Positions 48,383 to 60,001 are shown, counted from the first letter of the stretch. The stretch is DNA of 64,000 nucleotides from Rhodobiaceae bacterium (GCA_018660505.1 JABJKE010000028.1:45067-109066), one strand, 5' to 3'. Numbers and translations are program-made. Notes: a model not told the origin generated them from the sequence alone.

Positions 48383-49246
48383 ATGAAAATTGCCTGCATT
48401 CAAATGACCAGCGCTTGCGACCCAGCCGATAATTTGCCCGTCATAGAGGCGCAAATGCGCGACGTCGTGGCAGCTGGCGCCCAATTTGTGGCTTTGCCCG
48501 AAACCTGTATCTCAATGGAGAAAAACCGCCAATCGATGCGCGCGCGCCTGCGCCGCGAGGCTGATAGCGAGCCCCTTCAAAGCCTATCTGCTTTGGCCAA
48601 AGAGCTGAGCGTGAGCCTGCTCATTGGCTCTATGGTGTTGGCCAATGACAGCCAAAAAGGCGATGTTGGAAAGGCGGTCAATCGCTCGCTCTTGCTCAAC
48701 CCGCAAGGCGAGGTGGTGGCGCGCTATGATAAAATTCATATGTTTGATGTCACTTTGGCGAGCGGGGAAACCCATGCCGAAAGCCAGAATTATCAGGCCG
48801 GAGAGCGCGCCGTATTGGCGGATTTGGGGCTTGCGAAACTTGGCTTGAGCATTTGTTATGATGTGCGCTTTGGCGCTTTATATCGACATTTGGCCCAAGC
48901 GGGCGCCGATATTATCGCGGTGCCGTCGGCTTTCACGCGCCCCACGGGGGCGGCGCATTGGGAAGTTTTATTGCGCGCCCGGGCGATCGAAACCGGCTGT
49001 TTTATCGTCGCGCCTGCGCAAGTTGGAAAGCATGAAAACGGTCGGGAGACCTATGGGCATAGTTTGATTATCGACCCTTGGGGCAAGGTTTTGGCGCAAG
49101 CCACCGACACGCAAGGCATTGTATTTGCCGATTTGGATTTATCGCTGGTCGCCAAAGCGCGGTCGCAAATTCCATCGCTGCGCCATGGCCAAGCTTTCAG
49201 CGGCACAGATGGCCGGGCGATATCTGATGAAGGTTTTGAGGGCTAA
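48383..49246 (+). CDS. Carbon-nitrogen hydrolase (Nit2-like omega-amidase)
   Basis: [67 protein letters not shown]. Confidence 0.9.
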   Translation: MKIACIQMTSACDPADNLPVIEAQMRDVVAAGAQFVALPETCISMEKNRQSMRARLRREADSEPLQSLSALAKELSVSLLIGSMVLANDSQKGDVGKAVNRSLLLNPQGEVVARYDKIHMFDVTLASGETHAESQNYQAGERAVLADLGLAKLGLSICYDVRFGALYRHLAQAGADIIAVPSAFTRPTGAAHWEVLLRARAIETGCFIVAPAQVGKHENGRETYGHSLIIDPWGKVLAQATDTQGIVFADLDLSLVAKARSQIPSLRHGQAFSGTDGRAISDEGFEG

Positions 49247-50007
49247 TCTTGGCTGGCTTTTATCGGCGCGGCGACGGCCATATAATTGACCCCCATATCC
49301 CCGGTCTGTGTCCATTTATCGGTCAGCGGATTGAAACTCACGCCGGTCGAGGTGATAAGCTCTAGCTCCGCTTTGGCCGCCATGATTTCCATCTCTTGCG
49401 GGGTGATGAATTTGTGCCAATCATGGGTGCCGCGCGGCAACCACCGCAGCACATATTCGGCCCCCACAATGGCCAAGGCATAGGCTTTGAGCGTGCGGTT
49501 GAGCGTCGCCAAAAACATAATTCCGTCTGGCTTCAACATGCCAGCACACGCACTCACAAAGGCTTGTGGGTCGGCGACATGTTCGATGACTTCCATGTTT
49601 AAAATCGCGTCAAAAGTCTCGCCCGCCGCATTTAACTGCTCTGCCGTAATGGCGCGATAATCGATTTCCAGACCTTGATTTTGGGCATGCAGGCTGGCGG
49701 TTTTAATATTGGCTTCGGCCGCATCGGCGCCCACAACCGTGGCGCCCAAACGCGCCATCGGCTCGCTCAAGAGGCCCCCGCCGCAGCCGATATCGAGAAG
49801 CCTGAGCCCTTTGAGGGGGTGAGCGGCTTTGGGGTCGCGGTCGAATTGTTTGCACAATTTATCGCGAATATAAGCCAGCCGAACCGGATTGAATTTATGC
49901 AAGGGTTTGAACTTGCCGTGCGGGTTCCACCAGTCTTCGGCCATGGCGGTAAACTTTGCCACTTCGTGTGGGTCGATGGTCACTTGGCCGGTTTGTGTAT
50001 CGCTCAT
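49243..50007 (-). CDS. ubiG: Bifunctional 2-polyprenyl-6-hydroxyphenol methylase/3-demethylubiquinol 3-O-methyltransferase
   Basis: [68 protein letters not shown]-track start 50511 overlaps lysC. Confidence 0.93.
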   Translation of the reverse strand: MSDTQTGQVTIDPHEVAKFTAMAEDWWNPHGKFKPLHKFNPVRLAYIRDKLCKQFDRDPKAAHPLKGLRLLDIGCGGGLLSEPMARLGATVVGADAAEANIKTASLHAQNQGLEIDYRAITAEQLNAAGETFDAILNMEVIEHVADPQAFVSACAGMLKPDGIMFLATLNRTLKAYALAIVGAEYVLRWLPRGTHDWHKFITPQEMEIMAAKAELELITSTGVSFNPLTDKWTQTGDMGVNYMAVAAPIKASQD

Positions 50008-50100
50008 TGTCCGAAACTCATCTCTAAATTTAACTAGGCAGTTACCCCGTAAGGCCTTATATAAGCGCGATTGAGACGAAAGGAAATGCGAAAACCGATT

Positions 50101-51357
50101 ATGGCTCGTATTGTAATGAAATTTGGTGGCACCTCTGTGGGCGACGTCGATCGCATCCGCAATGTGGCCGCGCATGTCAAACGCGAAGTCGATGCGGGTC
50201 ATCAGGTTGCGGTCGTTGTTTCGGCCATGTCTGGGGAGACCAATCGATTGGTCGGGTTGACGCGCGATGTCGCGCGCCTGCATGACGCGCGTGAATATGA
50301 TGTCGTCGTCTCGGCCGGAGAACAAGTGAGCGTCGGGCTTTTGGCCATGGCGTTGCAAGATATCGGTGTTTCGGCGCGCAGTTGGCTCGGTTGGCAAATT
50401 AGCGTCCAGACGTCGGATGTGCATGGCGCGGCGCGCATTGAGGCGATTGAGCCGGAAGCCATGGAAGCACAATTTAGCGAAGGCCGTGTTGCGGTTATTG
50501 CTGGTTTTCAAGGGGTCTCTGGCGCCAATCGGATAACCACTTTGGGGCGCGGCGGATCGGACACCAGCGCGGTGGCGATTGCCGCGGCTCTTAAAGCCGA
50601 CCGATGCGATATTTATACCGACGTCGATGGGGTTTACACCACGGACCCGCGGATGGTGCCCGCGGCCAAAAAAATGGACCGCGTTTCTTACGAAGAAATG
50701 CTTGAAATGGCGTCTTTAGGTGCCAAAGTATTACAGACCCGCTCGGTAGAGCTGGCGATGGCGCATAATGTGCGCCTGCAAGTGCGCTCGAGTTTCGACG
50801 CACCCGAAGCGCGTGCGGGCGACAGCGATATTGTCGGCACTTTGATTTGCGATGAGGATGAAATTATGGAAACCGAAATTGTTAGCGGCATTGCCTATGC
50901 CCGCAATGAAGCCAAAGTAACCCTGCGCGAAGTGGCGGACCGGCCCGGCATTGCCGCCAGCATCTTTGGCCCCCTGGCCGATGCCAGCGTCAACGTCGAT
51001 ATGATTGTGCAAAACATGTCGGCCGATGGCAAAACCACAGATGTGACTTTTACCGTGTCGCAAGATGAATTGGAGCGCGCCTTGGCCGTCCTGAAAGGGG
51101 CGACCGCCGAGCTGACGTTTGCCGATTTGCAGGCCGCCCCCGATATGGCTAAAATTTCCATCGTCGGTGTCGGCATGCGAAGCCATGCAGGTGTGGCGCA
51201 GAAAATGTTCCAAGTGCTGGCCGAAAAGGGCATTAACATTCACGTTATTTCGACGTCTGAGATTAAAGTCTCGGTCTTAATCGATGTCGATTATGTAGAA
51301 TTGGCCGTCCGGGCGCTGCATGCCGCTTATGGCTTAGACGACGAGCTTGCCAGTTAA
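50101..51357 (+). CDS. lysC: Aspartate kinase
   Basis: [53 protein letters not shown]; two ACT domains. Confidence 0.95.
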   Translation: MARIVMKFGGTSVGDVDRIRNVAAHVKREVDAGHQVAVVVSAMSGETNRLVGLTRDVARLHDAREYDVVVSAGEQVSVGLLAMALQDIGVSARSWLGWQISVQTSDVHGAARIEAIEPEAMEAQFSEGRVAVIAGFQGVSGANRITTLGRGGSDTSAVAIAAALKADRCDIYTDVDGVYTTDPRMVPAAKKMDRVSYEEMLEMASLGAKVLQTRSVELAMAHNVRLQVRSSFDAPEARAGDSDIVGTLICDEDEIMETEIVSGIAYARNEAKVTLREVADRPGIAASIFGPLADASVNVDMIVQNMSADGKTTDVTFTVSQDELERALAVLKGATAELTFADLQAAPDMAKISIVGVGMRSHAGVAQKMFQVLAEKGINIHVISTSEIKVSVLIDVDYVELAVRALHAAYGLDDELAS

Positions 51358-51400
51358 TTAGCCCGCCGCGTTTGGGCGAGTAGAGTGAGAGGGCGACCCT

Positions 51401-53653
51401 ATGCCTCTATCGAGTGAAGGACCCAGATTATTATTGCGACGCTTGCGCCAGCTCATGGCCGACAGCGGCGATGATCAGGCACGTCTCGATAAAATTGTCG
51501 CCCTGATTGCCACCAGTATGAATGCCGCTGTGTGTTCGGTCTATCTCAGCCGCGGTGCCAAGACTTTGGTCTTGGCCGCGACCGAGGGGCTGAACCAAGA
51601 TGCCGTCAATAAAACCATATTGCACGTTGGCGAAGGTCTGGTGGGCGATATCGCGCAGCATAAACGGCCCCTGAATTTGGCCGATGCGACAGCGCATCCG
51701 CGCTTTGCCTATCGGCCAGAGACGGGCGAAGACCCGTATAAATCTTTCGTCGGCGTGCCGATTTTGCGCCGTGGCGATGTGCGCGGCGTTCTGGTGGTGC
51801 AAAACAGCACGCAGCGCGATTTTCAAAATACCGAAGTCGAAGCGCTGCAAACCGTGGCTATGGTTTTGTCGGAGATGTTATCGGCGCTGGGCCAAGCCGA
51901 TGGCGAAGGCGCGGCCGAGCAAGATATCTCTCGGCTTTTTTCGGGCCGCGGGCTAACCGAAGGCTTGGCGATGGGCCATGTGGTATTGCATGAGCCGCGC
52001 GTCGAAGTAGCCAAACTCATCGGCGATGACCCGGAAGAAGAAGCCAAACGATTGGAAGCCGCGGTCTATCAGCTGCGCCGCAATGTCGATGAGATGTTGG
52101 ATAAAGACGATGTGAGCCATGACGGCGAACATATGGCGGTGCTGGAAGCCTATCGGATGTTTGCCAATGACCGTGGCTGGCTGCGCCGCATTCAAACCGC
52201 GGTGCAAACCGGTCTGACGGCAGAAGCGGCGGTGGAGCGGGTCAATAATGGCATGCGCGCACGCCTTGGCGGCCAGCGCGATGCTTATTTGCGCGAGCGC
52301 CTGCATGATTTTGAAGACCTGTCGAACCGCTTGCTGCGCATTTTGTCGGGGCGGGCGCAATTGGCCTCGGAAGATAAATTACCGCGCGATGCTATCCTCT
52401 TGGCGCGCACCATGGGGCCGGCTGAATTGCTCGATTACGACCGCCGTAAATTGCGCGGCCTGGTGCTGGAAGACGGCTCTCTTGGCGCCCATGTATCGAT
52501 TGTGGCGCGCGCGTTAAACATTCCGATGCTGGGCGATGTGCGCGGCATTGTGGATGCCGCCCGCGATGGCCAAGAGATTATTGTCGATGTCGACCAGAAC
52601 GAAGTTCACCTCAATCCTGCCAGTGATATTGTGGAAGCCTATTCCAATCGTGCGCGATTGCGGGCGCGGCGGATGCAGCGCTATGCGCGGATTAAACATT
52701 TGCCCGCAGAAACCAAAGACGGGGTGCAAATTCGGCTCGATAAAAATGCCGGCCTGATGGTCGATGTTGAAAATCTGACCGATAGTGGGGCCGAGAATAT
52801 CGGTCTGTTTCGTACCGAATTGCAGTTTATGGTGTCGGCCACCATGCCGCGCGCCAATGAGCAAGAGGCCATGTATCGCGCGGTGCTAGATAGTGTCGGC
52901 GCGCGCGATGTGGTGTTTCGGACTTTGGATATCGGTGGCGATAAAGTTTTGCCTTATCTGCGCAATAGCGTGGAAGAAAATCCGGCGATGGGCTGGCGCG
53001 CCACTCGTATGGCGCTCGACCGCCCTGGGCTGGTTCGGGTGCAAATGCGCGCGCTTTTGCGTGCGGCGGCGGGTCGAAAACTATCGATTATGTTCCCGCT
53101 TATCACCACGGTGGAAGAGTTTCGCGCGACGCGTCGTTTGCTGGAGCTGGAGAAAAACAGGCTCGAGAGTTTTGGTCATGCGGTGCCCGCCAGCATTGAA
53201 ATCGGCACCATGTTAGAAGTGCCTGCCTTGGTTTGGGAGTTAGACCAATTACTGCCGGAGCTGGATTTCTTGTCGGTTGGCACCAATGATTTAATGCAAT
53301 TCTTTTTTGCCGCCGACCGCGGCAACCCGCAAACAAGCCAGCGTTATGACTTTTTATCGCTGCCGTCTTTGCGCTTGCTGGCGCAGGTGAGAGATTTATG
53401 TGCCCGCCATCAGGTGCCAGTGTCAATGTGCGGCGAGCTGGGCGGGCGTCCGCTCGAAGCGATGGCGCTTTTGGGGTTGGGCTATGAGCGGTTTTCTTTG
53501 CCATCTGCCTCTATCGGTCCGGTGAAACGGATGATACGTTCGGCCAGTCAGGCGAAATTGCAAGCGGCCTTGACGCAAGTGCTAACCGAACCGCCCGCCG
53601 ATATGCGAGCGGCCATGCAGCAAATCGCAGATGCGCAAAGCATTAAGTTGTGA
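51401..53653 (+). CDS. ptsP: Phosphoenolpyruvate-protein phosphotransferase PtsP (GAF domain + EI)
   Basis: N-terminal GAF; LEDGSLGAHVSIVARALNIPML; ENIGLFRTELQFM; FLSVGTNDLMQFFFAADRGN; VSMCGELGGRPLEAMALLGLG. Confidence 0.95.
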   Translation: MPLSSEGPRLLLRRLRQLMADSGDDQARLDKIVALIATSMNAAVCSVYLSRGAKTLVLAATEGLNQDAVNKTILHVGEGLVGDIAQHKRPLNLADATAHPRFAYRPETGEDPYKSFVGVPILRRGDVRGVLVVQNSTQRDFQNTEVEALQTVAMVLSEMLSALGQADGEGAAEQDISRLFSGRGLTEGLAMGHVVLHEPRVEVAKLIGDDPEEEAKRLEAAVYQLRRNVDEMLDKDDVSHDGEHMAVLEAYRMFANDRGWLRRIQTAVQTGLTAEAAVERVNNGMRARLGGQRDAYLRERLHDFEDLSNRLLRILSGRAQLASEDKLPRDAILLARTMGPAELLDYDRRKLRGLVLEDGSLGAHVSIVARALNIPMLGDVRGIVDAARDGQEIIVDVDQNEVHLNPASDIVEAYSNRARLRARRMQRYARIKHLPAETKDGVQIRLDKNAGLMVDVENLTDSGAENIGLFRTELQFMVSATMPRANEQEAMYRAVLDSVGARDVVFRTLDIGGDKVLPYLRNSVEENPAMGWRATRMALDRPGLVRVQMRALLRAAAGRKLSIMFPLITTVEEFRATRRLLELEKNRLESFGHAVPASIEIGTMLEVPALVWELDQLLPELDFLSVGTNDLMQFFFAADRGNPQTSQRYDFLSLPSLRLLAQVRDLCARHQVPVSMCGELGGRPLEAMALLGLGYERFSLPSASIGPVKRMIRSASQAKLQAALTQVLTEPPADMRAAMQQIADAQSIKL

Positions 53654-53686
53654 TACGAATAAAACCACGAAAAGAGGGGTGGGCCG

Positions 53687-54601
53687 ATGGCCGAGACAGA
53701 TCATAAATCAGAAAGCTTTGAGGTTGGGGCGACCCTAAGCCAAGCGCGCGAGGCGCGTGGGGCATCGATAGACGAGATTTCGGCCATTCTGAAAATTCGG
53801 GTTGGGCATTTACAAGCCCTAGAAAATGACGATTTTGAGGCTTTGCCCGCCGATGTTTATGGCATCGGGTTTTTGCGAACCTATGCCACCCATCTGGGGT
53901 TAAATGCGGGCGACTTAATTCAGCAATATAAAGAAATGACCGCCGGCGTTGAAAAAGAAGACCTGCCTTACGACCCCCAAACCGAGCGCCAACAGGTTTC
54001 CATCGCGGCAAAGATTGCCATCGCCGTGGTAGTGGTTTTTGCCGTTTACATTATTTGGCTGATTGCTGGCGGCGCTAGCGCGCCAGATAAAGTGGCCAGC
54101 TCTTCGCCCGCGGCGCCAGGGATAGCCAGCCCAGCAAAACCCGCGCCAGTGAAAGTCGAAACGCCGACGGTAGCCAAAGCGGTGCCGCCGACGGGGGGTA
54201 AAACGGACGCGCCTCAAACCGTCGCCAAGAAGCGGGAGCCAAAAGTTGAGCCCAAATCTGATATCAAGGCTGACCCGCTTCGCACGCCTGCGGTTGTGGA
54301 GGCGGACCCGATTGCCGCTTTGGAGAGCCAAGCGCCGGTGACGAAAATTGAAATTCGCGCAATTCGGCGAACCTGGTTGCGGATTGAAAACGCGCAAGGT
54401 CAAGTTTTGCTCTCTAGTATTGTGACCGATGGCGATCGTTTTGAGCTGGTTCAAGAGGGCCCCTATACTTTGGCCACGCGAGATGCCGGGGCGCTGCAAT
54501 ATGTGGTCGATGGCCAAGCGGTCGGCACGGTGGGGCGGCGGAGCCAAATTTTGACTGCGCGCCAAATTGACCGAAGTTCCATTCAAACCCTGAAACCTTA
54601 G
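53687..54601 (+). CDS. RodZ-like helix-turn-helix protein with TM and DUF4115 C-terminal domain
   Basis: [78 protein letters not shown]. Confidence 0.88.
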   Translation: MAETDHKSESFEVGATLSQAREARGASIDEISAILKIRVGHLQALENDDFEALPADVYGIGFLRTYATHLGLNAGDLIQQYKEMTAGVEKEDLPYDPQTERQQVSIAAKIAIAVVVVFAVYIIWLIAGGASAPDKVASSSPAAPGIASPAKPAPVKVETPTVAKAVPPTGGKTDAPQTVAKKREPKVEPKSDIKADPLRTPAVVEADPIAALESQAPVTKIEIRAIRRTWLRIENAQGQVLLSSIVTDGDRFELVQEGPYTLATRDAGALQYVVDGQAVGTVGRRSQILTARQIDRSSIQTLKP

Positions 54602-54611
54602 CGAGGCGGCA

Positions 54612-55736
54612 ATGCTGCGAGCGTGGCGACATATCGAACGGCGCCCTTCGCGCCAGATTATGGTTGGCAATGTGCCCGTCGGTGGCGATGCGCCGATTGC
54701 CGTGCAATCGATGACCAATACGCCGACGTCGGATGCCCAAGCCACCATTGCCCAAATTAAGGCCTTAGAAGAGGCTGGCGCCGATATTGTGCGCGTCTCT
54801 TGCCCTGATGAAGCCTCGACCGCCGCCTTGCGCGAGATTGTCGAGGCGGTGTCTGTGCCGATTGTGGCGGATATTCATTTTCATTATAAGCGCGCCATTG
54901 AGGCGGCGGAAGCGGGCGCTGCGTGTTTGCGCATCAACCCGGGCAATATCGGCGATGCCGCGCGCGTCGGCGAAGTTGTGGCGGCCGCGCGCAAACATAA
55001 TTGCTCTATTCGCATTGGCGTGAATGCCGGCTCCTTGGAAAAACATCTGCTGGATAAATACGGCGAGCCGTGCCCCGAAGCCATGGTCGAAAGCGCGCTA
55101 TATCACGTCGGCCTGCTCGAAGAGCATGGCTTTCGCGAGTATAAAATTAGCGTCAAAGCTTCCGATATTTTTATGTCGGTGGCGGCCTATCAACAACTCG
55201 CCGAGGCGGTCGATTGTCCGTTGCACATTGGCATCACCGAAGCGGGCGGGCTGATATCTGGAACCGTAAAATCTTCCATCGGCTTGGGCGCGCTATTATG
55301 GGCTGGTATTGGCGATACCATCCGCGTGTCGCTATCGTCAGACCCGGTAGATGAGGTGAAAGTGGCGTTTGAAATGCTCAAAGGGCTGGGGCTGCGCCAT
55401 CGGGGGGTGACGATTATTTCTTGCCCATCGTGCGCGCGCCAAGGCTTTAACGTGATTGACACCGTGCGCCAATTGGAAGACCGTTTGGCCCATATTGCCG
55501 AGCCGATTACCCTGTCGATTATTGGCTGTGTGGTCAATGGCCCCGGCGAAGCGCGCGAGACCGATATTGGTTTTACTGGCGGTGGCAATGACGCCGGCAT
55601 GGTTTATTTGGCGGGTCGCCCAGACCATAAAAAACCGCATGGGGAGATGGTCGACCATTTGGTCGATTTGGTAAAAAGCAAGGCCGATGAAATGGCTGCT
55701 TTGCGCGCGCGTAATGAGTTGGGTGAGGAGAAATAA
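54612..55736 (+). CDS. ispG: 4-hydroxy-3-methylbut-2-enyl diphosphate synthase
   Basis: [60 protein letters not shown]. Confidence 0.96.
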   Translation: MLRAWRHIERRPSRQIMVGNVPVGGDAPIAVQSMTNTPTSDAQATIAQIKALEEAGADIVRVSCPDEASTAALREIVEAVSVPIVADIHFHYKRAIEAAEAGAACLRINPGNIGDAARVGEVVAAARKHNCSIRIGVNAGSLEKHLLDKYGEPCPEAMVESALYHVGLLEEHGFREYKISVKASDIFMSVAAYQQLAEAVDCPLHIGITEAGGLISGTVKSSIGLGALLWAGIGDTIRVSLSSDPVDEVKVAFEMLKGLGLRHRGVTIISCPSCARQGFNVIDTVRQLEDRLAHIAEPITLSIIGCVVNGPGEARETDIGFTGGGNDAGMVYLAGRPDHKKPHGEMVDHLVDLVKSKADEMAALRARNELGEEK

Positions 55737-55739
55737 CCA

Positions 55740-56804
55740 ATGTTGCCTGTCGAACGACTGGACGCCATTCTGGCGCGGGCGCAAGCCTTGCAAGACGAAA
55801 TGAACGGCGAATTACCGCCCGAACGGTTTGTCGAATTATCCAAAGAATATGCCGAAATAGACCCGCTGGCCAACGCCGTTCGGGCCTATCGCGCGGCCTT
55901 AACGGAGAGCGAAGACTTAGCGGCTTTGGCCGAAGGCGAAGACGGCGAAATGGCTGAATTGGCCCGCCTCGAGTTGGATGGGATTCTGGCCAAATTGCCA
56001 GACATGGAAACCGCTTTGGAAGTTTTATTGCTGCCCAAAGATAGCGCCGATGAGCTGAACGTGATTGTGGAAGTGCGCGCCGGCACGGGCGGCGATGAAG
56101 CGGCTTTATTTGCCGGAGATTTATTCCGCATGTACACCCGCTATGCCGATTTGCAAGGCTGGAAATCCGATATTATCACCCAGTCCGAAGGCGAGATGGG
56201 CGGCTATAAAGAAGTGGTTATGGCCATTCGCGGCAAGGGCGTGTTTGCGCGGTTGAAATTTGAAAGCGGTGTGCATCGGGTGCAGCGGGTGCCCGAAACG
56301 GAAAGCAGTGGCCGCATTCATACCTCGGCCGCCACGGTGGCTGTGCTGCCAGAGCCAGAAGATGTCGATATTAAAATCGATGAAAAAGATTTGCGCGTCG
56401 ATGTGTTTCGCGCCTCGGGCCCGGGCGGTCAGTCGGTCAATACCACCGATAGTGCGGTGCGTATCATCCATTTACCGACGGGCATTACCGTGTCGCAACA
56501 AGATGAAAAATCGCAACATAAAAACCGCGCCAAAGCGATGTTGGTGATGCGCGCCCGTCTGTTTGAAGCCGAGCGCCAACGCGTCGATGATGAACGCGCC
56601 GCCGACCGCAAAAGCCAAGTTGGCTCGGGTGATCGCTCGGAGCGCATTCGCACTTATAATTTTCCGCAAGGCCGCGTGACCGACCACCGGATTAATGTGA
56701 CTTTGCACAAGCTCGAAAAAATTCTGGCAGGCGATGGTTTGGATGAAATGCTGGAAGCCCTCATCCGAGAAGACCAAGTGCAACGCCTCGCCGCAGTCGA
56801 CTAA
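55740..56804 (+). CDS. prfA: Peptide chain release factor 1
   Basis: [49 protein letters not shown] (GGQ). Confidence 0.96.
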   Translation: MLPVERLDAILARAQALQDEMNGELPPERFVELSKEYAEIDPLANAVRAYRAALTESEDLAALAEGEDGEMAELARLELDGILAKLPDMETALEVLLLPKDSADELNVIVEVRAGTGGDEAALFAGDLFRMYTRYADLQGWKSDIITQSEGEMGGYKEVVMAIRGKGVFARLKFESGVHRVQRVPETESSGRIHTSAATVAVLPEPEDVDIKIDEKDLRVDVFRASGPGGQSVNTTDSAVRIIHLPTGITVSQQDEKSQHKNRAKAMLVMRARLFEAERQRVDDERAADRKSQVGSGDRSERIRTYNFPQGRVTDHRINVTLHKLEKILAGDGLDEMLEALIREDQVQRLAAVD

Positions 56805-56809
56805 GCAAT

Positions 56810-57685
56810 ATGCTGGCCCCCGACATGACGTTGGAACAAGCACAACGCGCGCTCTCGGCGGCCTTTAAATCGGCCGACATAGAGACCGCCAGCTTAGACG
56901 CGCGCGTGTTGTTGCAAGCCGTGACAGGGTTAACGGCCAGCGATATTGCGCGCGCCCCTGAGCGGCTTTTGGCGGCGCAAGAAATAAGTCTTCTGCTCGA
57001 CTATCAGGCGCAACGCTTGCGTGCCAAGCCAATATCTAAAATTCTCGGTCAGCGCGAGTTTTGGGGACGCGAGTTTCAGGTCAATGAACATGTGCTCGAC
57101 CCGCGCCCCGATAGCGAGACGCTTATCGAAGCCGCTTTGCCGCATTTACCAGAGGGTAAAAATCTCGCGATACTTGATTTAGGAACCGGCTCGGGCTGTC
57201 TATTGCTGACGCTTTTGGCTGAACGCGCGCCGACCCGCGGCGTGGGCGTGGATTTAAGTCTTGAGGCTTTGGCGGTGGCCAAAGCCAATGCGCAAACGCT
57301 TGGATTGAGCGGGCGGGTGCAGTTTTTGCACAGTCATTGGTTCGATGCGGTGGCTGGCAAATTTGATATGATTATTTCCAACCCGCCTTATATCCGCGAT
57401 GCGGAAATGCGCGCGCTCGATAAAAATGTGCTCGACTATGACCCGCATTTGGCGCTGCACGGCGGCGCCGATGGCCTGGATGCCTATCGGGTGATTATCG
57501 AGAAGGCACAAAACCATTTGCAGCCAAATGGTTGGTTGGTGTTGGAAATTGGCCATCGGCAAGGCGACGCCATTGGGGCGATGATGCGCCAATCTGGTTT
57601 TTTAGAGACCTGTGGGAAGCCAGATTTGGCGGGGCGCGACCGGGTGATTATGGGGCGCAAGCCGCGCGCGGTGGATAGAAAATGA
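56810..57685 (+). CDS. prmC: Peptide chain release factor N(5)-glutamine methyltransferase
   Basis: LDLGTGSGCLLLTLLAERAPTRGVGVDLS; FDMIISNPPYIRDAEM (NPPY). Confidence 0.94.
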   Translation: MLAPDMTLEQAQRALSAAFKSADIETASLDARVLLQAVTGLTASDIARAPERLLAAQEISLLLDYQAQRLRAKPISKILGQREFWGREFQVNEHVLDPRPDSETLIEAALPHLPEGKNLAILDLGTGSGCLLLTLLAERAPTRGVGVDLSLEALAVAKANAQTLGLSGRVQFLHSHWFDAVAGKFDMIISNPPYIRDAEMRALDKNVLDYDPHLALHGGADGLDAYRVIIEKAQNHLQPNGWLVLEIGHRQGDAIGAMMRQSGFLETCGKPDLAGRDRVIMGRKPRAVDRK

Positions 57686-57850
57686 AAAAGGGGTTTGCAA
57701 AGCTTGGCCGAGCAGGCTAGGTTCCTTGTGTCTTGGAGGCCTTGAGAGAAGCTACGGTCTTGGACACCACCCTTTGAATTCTGTCAGACTATTTTGAACT
57801 TAGAGAAATCAGTGGTTTTCCGTCTTGGAAATAAAGCAATAGCAACGATG

Positions 57851-57875
57851 GCTCAACGGACGTTGAGCTCTTTTT
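57851..57875 (+). terminator. Terminator-like hairpin upstream of DUF4167 gene
   Basis: GCTCAACG-GA-CGTTGAGC followed by TCTTTTT, 21-28 nt before the ATG. Confidence 0.6.
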
Positions 57876-57895
57876 AAAGTGATATGGAATAAAGT

Positions 57896-58483
57896 ATGAA
57901 ACGGTCTCGAGGGCGCGGACGCCGCCAACAAAATTCGGTTAACCGCAGCTATGACAGTAATGGGCCCGACGTTCGGGTGCGCGGCAATGCCTCGCAAGTT
58001 TACGAAAAATATCAAACCCTAGCCCGCGACGCCATGTCGTCGGGCGACCGCGTGATGGCTGAAAACTATCAACAACACGCCGAGCATTATTACCGCATCT
58101 TAATGAGCATGCAGCCAGCGCCAAGCGAAGCCAATGGCGAGGCCGCTTCCCATGAGACGCAAAATACCAATACCAATGCTGGCGCCGATGGCGTGGCAAA
58201 TGGAAATTCGGATGCGCCAGAAGCCGATGCCTCTGGCGAGCCTTTGGTTTTGGTGCGCGAGGCGTCAACGGATGGCGCGAGTGATGGCAAATCATCGAAA
58301 CCGTCGCGCCGCCGTGGGCCCTTGCGTAAAAAACGCCCCCAAGGTGGTGAGCCCGACGCTTCCCAAGCCAATGGAGGCGTGGTGCAAGCCAATGGAAGTG
58401 TCGAAGCGGTTGAGGTTATCGCCGAGCCCGCACCAGACAGTGCTTTAGAAGCTGGCGAAACCGAAACACTCTCGGCAGAATAG
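57896..58483 (+). CDS. DUF4167 domain protein (Arg-rich N-terminus, disordered C-terminus)
   Basis: MKRSRGRGRRQQNSVNRSYDSNGPDVRVRGNASQVYEKYQTLARDAMSSGDRVMAENYQQHAEHYYRIL. Confidence 0.9.
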   Translation: MKRSRGRGRRQQNSVNRSYDSNGPDVRVRGNASQVYEKYQTLARDAMSSGDRVMAENYQQHAEHYYRILMSMQPAPSEANGEAASHETQNTNTNAGADGVANGNSDAPEADASGEPLVLVREASTDGASDGKSSKPSRRRGPLRKKRPQGGEPDASQANGGVVQANGSVEAVEVIAEPAPDSALEAGETETLSAE

Positions 58484-58505
58484 CCAGCCTTTTGTGCCTG
58501 AATTT

Positions 58506-58536
58506 GACCCGCCCGATATATCGCGGCGGGTCTTTT
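58506..58536. terminator. Intrinsic terminator between convergent DUF4167 and M23 genes
   Basis: GACCCGCC-(CGATATATCGC)-GGCGGGTC followed by TTTT. Confidence 0.8.
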
Positions 58537-58552
58537 CGTTTGGGGTTTCGCG

Positions 58553-60001
58553 CTACTGAGGGGCCAGCGCGCTGCGGCGGCGCGGCAGCGAGCGCAAAGA
58601 ATTATCGCTGGCGGCGAGCCCGCTCACTTTTTCGGCAATATCGATTTTTAACTGCGCTAAGTCGGCCAGTGCCGTGGCATCTAAATTGCGCTGCGGGGGC
58701 ACATTTAGCTCGCGCGGGTTAACCGGCTTTTCGTAATGCAGCACTTCATAATGCAGATGCGGGCCGGTTGCCAATCCGGTGCGGCCCACGGTTCCGATAA
58801 TCTGGCCTTGCTTGACCCGACTGCCTTTTTTTAGGCGCCGCGCAAACCGATTCATATGCGCATAAGCGGTTTCATAGCCGTTGCGATGTTGGATGCGGAT
58901 GTATTTTCCATTATTGCCATAAGTGCCAATGCGTTGAATGACCCCATCGCCCGCCGCATAAATCGGCGTGCCTATGGGGGCGGCAAAATCTAGGCCTCGG
59001 TGCAGCCGCGTATAGCCCAAAATCGGGTGCCGCCGCATGCCAAAGCGCGACGAGAGACGGGCGCCATCAACCGGGGTTTTCATCAGCAAGCGTTGCACGC
59101 TTTGTCCATTGGCATCGAAATAGTTCTCGCTGCCGTCTTCTTGCAGCATCCGCCAATAGGCATAGCGTTTGCCGCGGTTGGTCAGCGAGGCAAAGACGAT
59201 ATCGCCTTCTTGGGCGACTTGATTGTTCTCATCAAAGCGGCGGGTATAGAGCACTTCCAATTGGTCGCCTTCGCGAATATCGCGTTGAAAATCGATGGCG
59301 AAGGAAAATAGTCTTATCAGCTCGACCACGAGATTGGGCGACATGCCGCTGCTGCGGGCCGCCTCATAGACGGAGCTATTGATGAGGCCGTCGGCCAGAA
59401 AATGTCGGTCGCTCAGCGGGCGGTCGCGCTTGATGGCGGTAAAGCTTTGGAAGCCGGTTCGTCGGACGATGATTTTCTGTTCCGGCACGGGAATAAAATC
59501 AAAGCCAGCAAACCGCCCTTCGTGGGTGGTTTTATCTTGGCCAGCCGGCCATTCGCGATGCAGGCGCACGCTTTGCCCTGGTTTCAGTCGGCGCACATCA
59601 TAGACGCTGCGCAATTGGTCAAGCGCGGCATCGGCCTCCACGGCATGGACGTTGGCTCGCGTCAGCAGAGCCGCCAGCGTGTCGCCGTTGCCGAGCGCGT
59701 CAAGCTCATAGTCTCTTTGCATGGGGGGCAGGGCGCGCAGCTCGTCGCTTATCACGGGGGTGGAAGGGGCAGGTTTTGCACTTAAGGTCGCTTTGGCAAT
59801 ATCGGGCACCAATAGATCGGCGGCCATCCAGCTAATCAGGCCGCCCATTAGAAACGCGGTAATGGTGAAGCGCAGGCGGGCCCGCTTGCGCCTTTGTTGG
59901 GCAGCGAGACGGTCTTCTACCGATTTATAAACATTGGCGCTTGGCCGCGAAGCGCCAGCTTGCTCGATTGGGTCTTGGGTTTTATCCGATTGAGATTCCA
60001 T
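58553..60001 (-). CDS. M23-family peptidase (LytM), membrane-anchored
   Basis: HPILGYTRLHRGLDFAAPIGTPIYAAGDGVIQRIGTYGNNGKYIRIQHRNGYETAYAHM...TGLATGPHLHYEVLHYEKPVNP. Confidence 0.93.
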   Translation of the reverse strand: MESQSDKTQDPIEQAGASRPSANVYKSVEDRLAAQQRRKRARLRFTITAFLMGGLISWMAADLLVPDIAKATLSAKPAPSTPVISDELRALPPMQRDYELDALGNGDTLAALLTRANVHAVEADAALDQLRSVYDVRRLKPGQSVRLHREWPAGQDKTTHEGRFAGFDFIPVPEQKIIVRRTGFQSFTAIKRDRPLSDRHFLADGLINSSVYEAARSSGMSPNLVVELIRLFSFAIDFQRDIREGDQLEVLYTRRFDENNQVAQEGDIVFASLTNRGKRYAYWRMLQEDGSENYFDANGQSVQRLLMKTPVDGARLSSRFGMRRHPILGYTRLHRGLDFAAPIGTPIYAAGDGVIQRIGTYGNNGKYIRIQHRNGYETAYAHMNRFARRLKKGSRVKQGQIIGTVGRTGLATGPHLHYEVLHYEKPVNPRELNVPPQRNLDATALADLAQLKIDIAEKVSGLAASDNSLRSLPRRRSALAPQ

